This document shows positions 14,818 to 22,960 of a stretch of 64,000 nt of DNA, piece after piece (position 1 is the first letter of the stretch; the number at the start of each line of letters is the position of its first letter). Where the stretch lies: assembly GCF_017573465.1 (NCBI RefSeq), contig NZ_JAGEPF010000001.1:395954-459953 (forward strand), read 5' to 3'. A program made the translations under genes and the position numbers. The notes beneath the pieces were generated by a model. That model saw only the letters and a program-made list of their open reading frames with translations, was not told where the DNA came from and searched no databases. The DNA is from Actinomadura violacea (lineage in GTDB: Bacteria > Actinomycetota > Actinomycetes > Streptosporangiales > Streptosporangiaceae).

Positions 14818-16056
14818 TCACCCGGCCCGTGTGACGCCTGCGAGGTCGGTGATGAGGTCCGGCAGGACCTGTTCCTCTTCCACGCGGACGCCGCGCTCGG
14901 CCATGGCCGGCGCCAGCGCGGGGTCCCAGGGGGTGGGGGAGGGGCGCCCCGCCAGCGGAGTGCCCGACGCCGCCTCGCGGTACGCGGTCGCGTCGTAGCG
15001 CCAGGGGCGCCAGCCGACGCGGTCGCGGACGGCCGCGGCGATCGCCACGCCGCCCCAGTCGAAGTCGCCGTGGTAGGCGAACTCGGCGCCGCCCCCGGCG
15101 AGGAGTTCCAGCAGGCGCCACACCGCGGCCGACGGGCGCCCGTTGCCGCAGACCAGAGGCGGGCACGCCGGACCGAGGGCGTCGGACGCGGCGGTGAGAA
15201 CGATGGGGTTCTCGCAGACGCGGACCAGGCCGGCGCGCATCGGTGCGGTGTGGCGGCGCAACTGGCGCAACGTGAGCGACACCGGTTCGCCGCGCATGGC
15301 CGCGAGCATCCGGCCGGTCGCGGTGCCCGCGTCGCCCGGCAGGCCCACGCACAGCACGGTGGAGGACAGCTCGTCCAGGTGCACCCCGACGGCGGCCCAT
15401 GCCTCGCGGCGGGACCCGGCGCCGCCGTCGGCACGGAACGGCAGGCCCGCGATGGCGCGCGCGCAGGAGAGGGCCAGCGTGGCGAGGGGCCGGCCGTCGT
15501 CCAAGGCGTGCGCGTTCCCGCACGTCTCGGCGGCGAACCGGCCCAGCGGGATGCCGCCGGCGGGGAGCGCGCGCGCCACCGCGGCGAGGTGCCGCAGCAT
15601 GCCGGCGGCCTCCCCGGGGCCGGACGCGAGGCGGCGGACGAGGCCGGAGGAGTCCAGCCGCCCGCGCCACTCGGCCATCTCGGGGCGGGCGGCGACCGCC
15701 TCGTCCAGCGGGGCGAACGCCGCGTTCCAGGCAGCGGCCGCCTCCGCCTGCTCGCGGGCCAGATCGCGGACCGGACCGTCCAGGACCTCCACGGCACCGG
15801 CCAGCCCGCCGGCGCAGGCGCCGCTCGCCCGCAGCACCCGATCGACCTCGGTGAGGGACACCGACAGCGATGTGCCGGTGCCGGCGCGGCGCCCCAGCAG
15901 CAGCTCGGCCGCGCGCCGCTGGCCGGGCGCGGCCCCGGCCAGGGTCACGGTCCCGGTCAGCGGGCGGCCGCGTTCCAGCCGCCGCCGGACGCGCCGCACC
16001 AGCCAGGCCGTGTCCGGGCCGCCGAGCAGCCGCCGCAGGCGGTCGGTGTCCGTCAT
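14818..16056 (-). CDS. jetD: Wadjet JetD-type nuclease subunit (DUF3323 + DUF2399, TIGR02679-like)
   Basis: 412 residues from the ATG at 16056, which overlaps the jetC stop by 4 bp; upstream in-frame sequence belongs to jetC in another frame. The N-terminal part matches the DUF3323 layout, and the C-terminal DUF2399 region is a Toprim fold. The acidic catalytic residues are Glu282 in 'VRVCENPIVL' and Asp331/Asp333 in 'YHGDFDWGG'. In studied Wadjet systems this subunit is the Toprim nuclease that cuts circular DNA after SMC loop extrusion. The catalytic residues are present, so activity is expected. A degraded partial copy of its 3' end lies at 11041-11107. Confidence 0.9.
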   Translation of the reverse strand: MTDTDRLRRLLGGPDTAWLVRRVRRRLERGRPLTGTVTLAGAAPGQRRAAELLLGRRAGTGTSLSVSLTEVDRVLRASGACAGGLAGAVEVLDGPVRDLAREQAEAAAAWNAAFAPLDEAVAARPEMAEWRGRLDSSGLVRRLASGPGEAAGMLRHLAAVARALPAGGIPLGRFAAETCGNAHALDDGRPLATLALSCARAIAGLPFRADGGAGSRREAWAAVGVHLDELSSTVLCVGLPGDAGTATGRMLAAMRGEPVSLTLRQLRRHTAPMRAGLVRVCENPIVLTAASDALGPACPPLVCGNGRPSAAVWRLLELLAGGGAEFAYHGDFDWGGVAIAAAVRDRVGWRPWRYDATAYREAASGTPLAGRPSPTPWDPALAPAMAERGVRVEEEQVLPDLITDLAGVTRAG

Positions 16057-19000
16057 CCGAACAGGCCGCCCTGCCCGGCCGCCGGTTCGGGCTCCGCGAC
16101 GTCGGCGCGGGTGCGCTCCCGGCCGTCCCACCGCCACGGCGTCACAAGCACGGCGTCGATGCCGTCCCGCCGCGACAGCTGGCAGATCGACAGGCCGGGC
16201 ACCTGCGGGTAGCAGCCCCATTCGCGCTCGCTGGTCATCACCACGTCCATGTCGAAGGTGGCGAGCAGGCCGAGGCACTTGGCGCGCGAGTCGTCGTCGA
16301 CGCCCGCGAACGCCTCGTCCAGCGCGACGAGCCGCGGCGCGTGCGGGTTGCCGGCGGACTTGTAGTGCGCGGACGCGGCGGCGAACAGCGGCACGGACGC
16401 GGCGAGCACCCGCTCGCCGCCGGACGCCGGGCCGGTCGCCGGACGCCACTGCCCGTCCTGGAGCCGCTGGATCGCGAACGCGTGCCAGGACCGGTAGTCG
16501 AGCGCGCGGGTGAGCTGCTCGGTCCAGCCGGACGCCGGGTCATCGGCGTGCTCGCGGGCGATCTGCTCCTGCAGGAACCGGCCGACGGCGGCGCGGTCGT
16601 CGGCGGACCAGGCGTCGATGGTCTGCCGCAGCCGGTCGCGGACGCGGTCCAGCCCGTCCGGGGCGTCCTTCGCGGGCCTCCAGACGAGCCGCAGCCGCAT
16701 CCCGGTGGACGTCGGGCGGGAGGTGAGCTCGGCGTTCATCTCCCGGACCTCGCCCTCGGCCGCCGCGATGAGCTCCTGGAGCGTGCCGGCGACCTCGTTC
16801 AGCAGATGGTTCTCCAGGATCTCCCGCTCGCGGGCCGACAGCAGCCGCGCCCGGTGCCCCGTCTCGGCCGCCAGCGCCTCCGCCAGGCCGGGGACGTCCC
16901 GGGAGCGGCCCTGGAACAGCACGTCCACGACCATGATCCCCTCGCTCAGGGTCAGGCCGACCGAGTGGCCGTGCCGCGACATCGCGTCCGACAGCAGCTT
17001 GTGCTCCTCCGCCACCTTCTTCTGCACCCGGTCCCACGGGCCGTCGCCGTCGTCGACCGCTTCGAGACCGGCGTTGACGGAGCGGGCCAGCAGCACGGCC
17101 GGGCTGGCCGCCCACTCCTGCGCCGGGTCGGGGACGTCCAGGCCGGGCACGGCGACGGGCAGCAGCCCGGTGGCGGCGAACGCCCGGAACTCCGCGACGG
17201 CCCTGTCGCGCGCCCCGGACGCCTCGGTGATCTGCTCCCGGAGCGCCTCGCGCGCACCCTCCGCCTTGCCGCGTTCCTCCAGCGCCGACCGCTCCCGCCC
17301 GGCGGCCCGCGCTTCGGCGGCGTCCCGTCCGGCCAGCGCCGCCCTGACCTCCTCCAGCCGCCGGAACAGCTCGTCGACGGCGGCGCCCGCCGTCTCGACC
17401 AGCGCCCGGTGCCGCTCCGCCGCGGCATCGGCCTGCCCGCGCGCCTCCGCCGCCCGCTCCGCCGCCTCGCCCAGCCGGTCCTCGGCGAGCGCGAGCTCGC
17501 CCGCGGCCTCCCGGGCCGCCTCCCGGGCCGACAGCAGGGCCTGCGCGGCCGGCCACAGCCCGGCCAGCGCCAGCCGGTACCCGGTGACCGCCTCGCGCAC
17601 CCGCGCCAGTTCCGGCCCGCCGTCCGGCAGGCCGACGTCCGCGGCGAACTCCGCGGCCCGCTCCGCCGCGTCCGCGACCTCGTCGCGGCGCCGTGCCGCG
17701 GCGTCCTGCGCGCGCGTGTGGTCGCCGTCCAGCTCCCGCCGCCTGCGGTGCTCCCCGGCGAGCCGGACATGGGCCTCGCGCAGCGCGGTGTCGCGGGGCA
17801 CGGACCGGTGCTCGGCGGCCAGCGTCTCCCGCCGCGCGGCCAGCTCGCCCAGCTCGGCCTCCAGCGCCGAGATCCGCGCCCGGGTCTCGGCGAGGGCGGA
17901 ACGGAGCTCGGCGATCCGGGCCCGGCGGGCGGCCTCGCGGGCGCCCTCGCCGATGAAGCCGGCCGCGTCCTTGCGCCAGGAACCGGCGAGGGCGCCGTTG
18001 GCCCACCGGCCGTCGACCGCCACCCACGTCCGCGCACCCGGGCCGAGCCCCAGCCCGGCGAGGACGGCGTGCACCGCGCCGTCGCCCAGCGCGGCGGCCC
18101 GCGGGTCGGCGCGGTCGACCGCGGGACGCAGCACCAGCGCGCACGACGGCCCCTGGACGGGCTCGCCGGCCAGCACGAACGTGTCGCCGTCGCCGTCACC
18201 GATCAGGGCGCCGTCCGGTGTCACCCACGCGTCCAGGATGCCGGACGCCTCCAGCGCGGCCTCCAGCCCGGCGCGGTGGTCGGCGGGCACGGTGGCGGCG
18301 AAGTCGACGACCTTCCACAGCGGCGCGCCGGGCCGTCCCTCGCGGGAGCCGGCGCGGGTGTGCGGGACGGGCGGGACGTCGTGGCCGCCCGACTCCAGCC
18401 GCCCGATCTCCTCCAGCCGCGACGCCTCGGTCTCGCGCTCGGCCCGCAGCCGGGCCCGCGCGTCGGCGACGCGGCCGCCGAGCGCCGCCGTGGCCTCCCG
18501 GGCGGCGTCGTCCACGGCGGTCGCGGCCGGGTTGCGGCCCTCGGCGGTCTCCGCCCATGCCGCCACCTCCGCCAGCACCGCGTCCGGGTCGTCCACCGGG
18601 ATCTCGGTGAGCCGGGCCAGGTAGGCGACGTACTCGTCCAGCAGCCCGGCCGCGCCGGCCCGCGCCCGCTCCTCGGCGCCGCCGATCCGCTCGCCGGCGG
18701 CCTGGAGCTCGGCGCGCAGCCGCTCCGCCTCCGCCGTGGCGGTCTCCAGGCGGGTACGGGCCGCGGCCACCTCCGCGGCCAGCCGGTCGAGTTCGGTGAG
18801 GGCGCGTGTCCGGTCGTCGGCCAGCGCGCCGGTGGTGCGGCGCGCCCCGGCGGGGTCGGTCTCCCAGTCCCGCACGGCGCCGGCGTGGGCGGTCCCGCAT
18901 CCGGCGGTCGCCGCGTACTGCGCCGAACGGTCACCGGCGGCCGCGAAGGAGGCCTCGGCCTCGTCGGCCCGCGACCGCGCCGTCCCCGCCCGCGCCTGCT

Positions 19001-20123
19001 TCCGCGCCACCTCGCCGGACAGGTCGTCGCGGTCGCGTTCGAGCCGCGCGGCGTACGCCTCCCGGCGCCGCGCGTCCTCGCCCATCTCCTCGATGCGCTT
19101 CGCGTCGCGCATCTCCGGGCTCGCCTCCAGGGCCTGCCGGCGCGCGTCCAGCCGGGTCTTCTCCGCCGCCAGCTCCGCCAGCAGCCGCCCGGCCTCGTCC
19201 AGTTCCTCCTCCGCCGCCGCGAACCGCGCGTCCGCCTCGGTGAGGTCCCGGTTCAGGTGCTCGTACCTGCTGTGCGCGAGGCGCGGCCCGGCCGCCCTGC
19301 GTTTCGCGGCGATCCGGGCATACCGGGTGTAGTGCCCGAGGAAGCCGGTGGCGGCCCGGTGCGCCTCCTCCAGGGCGCGCAGCGCGTCCCGCTCCTCGTC
19401 CAGGCCGCGGAAGGCCTCCGCGACCGTGGTGACCAGCGCCGGGCTGAGCGGCGGCAGCGCCTCCGTCAGCGCCCGGGACAGCAGCCGCTCGTCCGGCTTC
19501 TTCGACAGCTGCGGCTGGCGGAGCTGGATCAGCAGGTTGACCAGCGCCCCGTAGCGGTGCTCGCCCAGGCCGAACAGCGCCTCGTCCACCGCCCGCCGGT
19601 AGTCCGACGCCCGGTCGTAGACGAGCCCGTGCCCCTCCACGGCCTCGCGCAGCTTCTCCCGCGTCAGCGACACGCCCGTCTCCGACACCAGCGACAGGTC
19701 GACGCCGACGCGGCGGGTCGTCACGAAGAACCAGTGCCGGACGATCCCGCGGTCCTTCACCGCCTTCAGCCCGCAGCCGAGCGTCCGGTACTCCTCGGTG
19801 CCGTCCGCGTGGCGGCGGCCGAACTCCAGCCAGGTGTAGCCGAGCCGCTCCGGATGCGGATGCTTCCCGCCGAGCAGCAGGTTCCACTCCATCCGCTTCT
19901 GCCGGTCGCCGTCGGGCTCGACCCGGTGCGGGGCGAGCTCGCCGTCCAGCAGGAACGGCAGCGTCAGCGCCAGCACCTTCGACTTCCCGGTGCCGTTGTT
20001 GCCGCGCAGCAGCAGCCGCCCGTCATGGAACCGGAACTCCTCGACGTCGTAGTAGAACATGTCGACGAGCCCCGCCCGCAGCGGCTTCCAGCGTTCGGAC
20101 GTCGCGGTGGGCGCCCCGCTCAT
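16053..20123 (-). CDS. jetC: Wadjet JetC-type SMC ATPase (TIGR02680-like)
   Basis: 1356 residues from the ATG at 20123; earlier in-frame sequence lies inside jetB. The Walker A 'GNNGTGKSK' is at 41-49. About 800 residues of Ala/Arg/Glu-rich coiled coil are broken by a central hinge-like globular region (about 600-760). The C-terminal head carries the ABC signature 'ASGGERV' and Walker B 'RLVALDEAFAGVDDDSRAK'. This is the motor of the complex: SMC-type ATPases of Wadjet extrude plasmid DNA. Both neighbours overlap by 4 bp (ATGA), which fixes stoichiometric co-translation. No frame break is seen over 4 kb. Confidence 0.94.
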   Translation of the reverse strand: MSGAPTATSERWKPLRAGLVDMFYYDVEEFRFHDGRLLLRGNNGTGKSKVLALTLPFLLDGELAPHRVEPDGDRQKRMEWNLLLGGKHPHPERLGYTWLEFGRRHADGTEEYRTLGCGLKAVKDRGIVRHWFFVTTRRVGVDLSLVSETGVSLTREKLREAVEGHGLVYDRASDYRRAVDEALFGLGEHRYGALVNLLIQLRQPQLSKKPDERLLSRALTEALPPLSPALVTTVAEAFRGLDEERDALRALEEAHRAATGFLGHYTRYARIAAKRRAAGPRLAHSRYEHLNRDLTEADARFAAAEEELDEAGRLLAELAAEKTRLDARRQALEASPEMRDAKRIEEMGEDARRREAYAARLERDRDDLSGEVARKQARAGTARSRADEAEASFAAAGDRSAQYAATAGCGTAHAGAVRDWETDPAGARRTTGALADDRTRALTELDRLAAEVAAARTRLETATAEAERLRAELQAAGERIGGAEERARAGAAGLLDEYVAYLARLTEIPVDDPDAVLAEVAAWAETAEGRNPAATAVDDAAREATAALGGRVADARARLRAERETEASRLEEIGRLESGGHDVPPVPHTRAGSREGRPGAPLWKVVDFAATVPADHRAGLEAALEASGILDAWVTPDGALIGDGDGDTFVLAGEPVQGPSCALVLRPAVDRADPRAAALGDGAVHAVLAGLGLGPGARTWVAVDGRWANGALAGSWRKDAAGFIGEGAREAARRARIAELRSALAETRARISALEAELGELAARRETLAAEHRSVPRDTALREAHVRLAGEHRRRRELDGDHTRAQDAAARRRDEVADAAERAAEFAADVGLPDGGPELARVREAVTGYRLALAGLWPAAQALLSAREAAREAAGELALAEDRLGEAAERAAEARGQADAAAERHRALVETAGAAVDELFRRLEEVRAALAGRDAAEARAAGRERSALEERGKAEGAREALREQITEASGARDRAVAEFRAFAATGLLPVAVPGLDVPDPAQEWAASPAVLLARSVNAGLEAVDDGDGPWDRVQKKVAEEHKLLSDAMSRHGHSVGLTLSEGIMVVDVLFQGRSRDVPGLAEALAAETGHRARLLSAREREILENHLLNEVAGTLQELIAAAEGEVREMNAELTSRPTSTGMRLRLVWRPAKDAPDGLDRVRDRLRQTIDAWSADDRAAVGRFLQEQIAREHADDPASGWTEQLTRALDYRSWHAFAIQRLQDGQWRPATGPASGGERVLAASVPLFAAASAHYKSAGNPHAPRLVALDEAFAGVDDDSRAKCLGLLATFDMDVVMTSEREWGCYPQVPGLSICQLSRRDGIDAVLVTPWRWDGRERTRADVAEPEPAAGQGGLFG

Positions 20124-21313
20124 GTCGCGGTCCTCCTCGGTTCCCGGACGGTCGGTTCCTCCACGGCGAAACGCGCGATCGCCGGACGCGCCCGGACCCG
20201 GCCAGGGGACACCTCCACCAGGCGCAGCGCCGCCAGCTTCTCCAGCGCGACGCTGAGCAGCTCCTCCGCGGCGCCCGGCTCGGTGACACCCTTGCGCCAG
20301 TACGACCTGTGCCGCACCGCCGCGTCCCCGACGAACGCGACCAGCTCGTCCCGCCCGGCGCCGTCCTGCCCGGCGCCGTCCCGCCCGGACAGGTACTCGG
20401 CGACCAGCAGCGTCACATGCCCGTCGGTCCGCTGCTCCGGCATCCGCACGTCCGTCATCTCGTCGTCGGGGTCGACCATCGCCACGCCCTCGGCCCGCAC
20501 CTCGGCGACGAGCCCCGCCGCCTCCTCGATCCGGCGGGTGATCGCGGCGCGCTGCGACACCAGGTAGGCGCGCTCCGCCTCGTCCAGGTCGTCGTAGTAC
20601 ACCACCGGGTCCTCCAGCAGCCTGCGGGTCAGGCCGCGCCGCAGCGCCCGGTTCCGCAGCTCGTCGGTGTCGGGGACCGGCTCGTCGGTCAGCTCCGCCA
20701 GCCGCTCCTCGAACCCCGGCGCGGTGACCGTCGACGGCCCCCGCGTCCCCGTCAGCAGCGCCGCCAGGACGACCCGGCGCACGTCGTACAGCACGTCCCC
20801 GGTCGCCGACAGGTACGACTCCTCGTCCCCCGACACCCGCCGCAGCACGCCCCAGCCGAGCAGCAGCCGCACCACCGCCACCAGGTCCGCGCGCTCCGCC
20901 CGGCTGTCCAGCGTGAACGGGAACGCCAGACCGGGCTCGGCCGCCGCGTTCAGCACCTCCTCCGCGAGCCGGCCCAGCGTCGTCTGCGCGTCCGCCCGCT
21001 CCAGCACCGCCAGCGCCAGGCACAGCACGACGTAGCGGCGCCTTCCGAACGGCTCCCCGGCCTTCCCGCGCGCCGGATGCGTGCCGTCCTCCAGCGTCGG
21101 CGCCGTCTTGAACAGCCGCGCCGCCTCCGCGTCCACCCGCAGCCGCCAGCCGGTCTCCCTGCTCAGCCATTCGCGCAGCTCCGCCTGGTACCGGCGGACC
21201 AGCACCACGTCCTCCGGATCGGACTCGACGGTCAGCAGCGGGCGCCGCAGCAGCGCCCGCAGCGCCGCCCGCCGCCGCGGGGCGTCCTGCTCCTCGCCCA
21301 CGCCGCCGCTCAT
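20120..21313 (-). CDS. jetB: Wadjet JetB-type subunit (DUF2398, TIGR02678-like)
   Basis: 397 residues, ATG at 21313 overlapping the jetA stop as ATGA. Winged-helix-rich protein with 'LVLVRRYQAELREWLSRETG'-like and 'VVLCLALAVLER' segments typical of TIGR02678 proteins, and a conserved 'YYDDLDEAERAYLVSQR' stretch. By analogy with condensin-like complexes it is the KITE subunit that joins the kleisin JetA to the JetC heads. No catalytic motif is expected or seen. Confidence 0.88.
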   Translation of the reverse strand: MSGGVGEEQDAPRRRAALRALLRRPLLTVESDPEDVVLVRRYQAELREWLSRETGWRLRVDAEAARLFKTAPTLEDGTHPARGKAGEPFGRRRYVVLCLALAVLERADAQTTLGRLAEEVLNAAAEPGLAFPFTLDSRAERADLVAVVRLLLGWGVLRRVSGDEESYLSATGDVLYDVRRVVLAALLTGTRGPSTVTAPGFEERLAELTDEPVPDTDELRNRALRRGLTRRLLEDPVVYYDDLDEAERAYLVSQRAAITRRIEEAAGLVAEVRAEGVAMVDPDDEMTDVRMPEQRTDGHVTLLVAEYLSGRDGAGQDGAGRDELVAFVGDAAVRHRSYWRKGVTEPGAAEELLSVALEKLAALRLVEVSPGRVRARPAIARFAVEEPTVREPRRTAT

Positions 21314-22914
21314 GCCAGGTCCGTGATCTCGATGAGGTGCTCGGGCCCGCCGAGCACACCGTCCTCGGTCATGACGCGCACCTCCCCGCCGCCGGGCACC
21401 AGCGACAGCCGCACCTCCAGCGACCCGTCCCCGGTGACGGCCTTCACCTCGGTGTCACCCGGCAGCCGTGCCGCGAGCGCGTCCCCCAGCAGGGACAGGA
21501 ACAGCCGGAACGCCCGCGCGTCCAGCACGCCCAGCTCCGACAGCAGGACGGGGCCGCCGGTGCGCAGCCGCGCCCGCGCCGCAGCCGTCTCCGCGGCCTC
21601 CCGGTCGGCGCGCTCGCGCAGCAGCCGGCGCATCTCCGTCCGGTCCTGGACCCGGTTGGGCTTGCCGCGCCGCTCGTAGGAGCCGGTCCGGCGCAGCTGC
21701 GGCGAGATCCGCACCGGCGGCGCGTCCGCCCACGGCGCCCCCTGCGGTTCCGTCTCCGCCCACTCCGCCAGCGTCGCGGCCGTGACGGTGAGGTGCCGCG
21801 CGGACGCGAGCCCGAACGCCGCCCGCCACAGCCGGTGCATCGCCGCCTCGTCCGGAGCCTCGGCGAACCAGCGGGCCAATGTCCGGAAGTCCGCCGACCG
21901 GTCCGAGCGGCCCGAGCGGCGCTCGTTCAGCAGCCCCACCGTGTCGAGGAGCTGCTTGATCGCCGTCACCGCCGACTGGCGCAGCAGCCGCGCCTGCGAC
22001 GGGCGGTCCGCGCCGCCGGAGACGAACCAGTCCCGCAGGCCCCGCCACCGGTTGCGCCACGACTCCAGCGCCGCGGCCTCGGCGCGTCCGAACGCCTCGG
22101 CGGCGTCCGCGCCCTCCGGGACCGCGTCGGACGCCTCCCGCCGCGCCGCCAGCCCGAGCAGCCGCTCGTGGCCGCGCGCCTCGGCCTCGTCCAGCAGCCG
22201 GGCGATGTGCGCGCCGGAGTTGGCGAGGTCGGCGATGAACCGGTTGATGTAGTCGATCAGCCGTTCCTTGTAGGCGATGAACCCCTCGACGTCGCCGTCG
22301 GAGAAGTCGATCGCCCGCCGCAGCGACGACATGAACGCCTGCGCGTTGTCGGCCAGCGAGGAGAACCGGTCCGCCAGCGCGAGCAGCAGCAGATGGACCT
22401 TGGCCGGATCCGGGTCCTTCTCCGCCGCCAGCACCGACAGGGCCGCGAGCTGGTCGGCGATGTCGGTGAGCGCCACCGACTGCAGCACGCCGCGCTGCCC
22501 GATCGCCTCCTCGTAGAACGCGATCGCCTGCTCGGCGGCGTGACCGGCCGCGGTGAGCTGGAACAGGAACCGCTTGCGGTGGAAGTCCTCGACCGTGGTC
22601 ACCCGGCCGGTGTCGGCGTCGGCCCGCAGGTTTCCCCATTCGACGAGCTTGTCCAGCGCCTGCGCGAGCTGCTCGTCGCCGTCGCGCCGCAGCTCCGCCG
22701 CCACGTCCTCCGGGCGCAGATGGACGATGAACCGCTCCTTCGCCCGCGCGAACGAGCGCAGCACGTCCCTGTACAGGGCCGCGTTCGGCGCACTGAGATG
22801 CGCGAACGGCTGCGCCCCTCCTTCCGAAACCCGATCCGCCACCGCCCCATTGTCACCTTCCGGCAGGAGTGAATGCGCCGACTTCGTCCACTCAGGAATG
22901 TCGGACCATCTCAC
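21310..22914 (-). CDS. jetA: Wadjet JetA-type kleisin subunit (DUF2397, TIGR02677-like)
   Basis: 534 residues if the GTG at 22914 is used; it has AGGAG 4 bases upstream. An in-frame GTG at about 22845 ('VADRVSEGGAQPFAHLSAPN') would give the more usual family start, so the N-terminus is uncertain. The family core includes 'NAALYRDVLRSFARAKERF' and 'AYKERLIDYINRFIADLANS'. The protein is the predicted kleisin bridging JetB and JetC. First gene of the jetABCD operon; its promoter shares a 16-bp gap with the divergent helicase gene. Confidence 0.9.
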   Translation of the reverse strand: MRWSDIPEWTKSAHSLLPEGDNGAVADRVSEGGAQPFAHLSAPNAALYRDVLRSFARAKERFIVHLRPEDVAAELRRDGDEQLAQALDKLVEWGNLRADADTGRVTTVEDFHRKRFLFQLTAAGHAAEQAIAFYEEAIGQRGVLQSVALTDIADQLAALSVLAAEKDPDPAKVHLLLLALADRFSSLADNAQAFMSSLRRAIDFSDGDVEGFIAYKERLIDYINRFIADLANSGAHIARLLDEAEARGHERLLGLAARREASDAVPEGADAAEAFGRAEAAALESWRNRWRGLRDWFVSGGADRPSQARLLRQSAVTAIKQLLDTVGLLNERRSGRSDRSADFRTLARWFAEAPDEAAMHRLWRAAFGLASARHLTVTAATLAEWAETEPQGAPWADAPPVRISPQLRRTGSYERRGKPNRVQDRTEMRRLLRERADREAAETAAARARLRTGGPVLLSELGVLDARAFRLFLSLLGDALAARLPGDTEVKAVTGDGSLEVRLSLVPGGGEVRVMTEDGVLGGPEHLIEITDLA

Positions 22915-22930
22915 TACGCTCCTACCGTCA

Positions 22931-22960
22931 GTGAGTACGCGACCGCAGATTGTGAGTACG
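22931..22960. promoter_or_regulatory. Direct repeat in the jetA/helicase control region
   Basis: GTGAGTACG occurs at 22931-22939 and again at 22952-22960, a 21-bp period (two helical turns), so both copies face the same side of the helix. The first overlaps the proposed helicase start codon, and both lie just upstream of jetA. This spacing suits a dimeric regulator acting on both divergent genes, though the repeat could also be a duplicated start region. Confidence 0.4.

Noticed and set aside
15870..20567. A 1565-residue open frame on the plus strand across the Wadjet genes
   Set aside because: It is Arg/Gly/Pro-rich, has no domain and lies antisense to jetC/jetD, which show intact motifs; it is a high-GC shadow frame.
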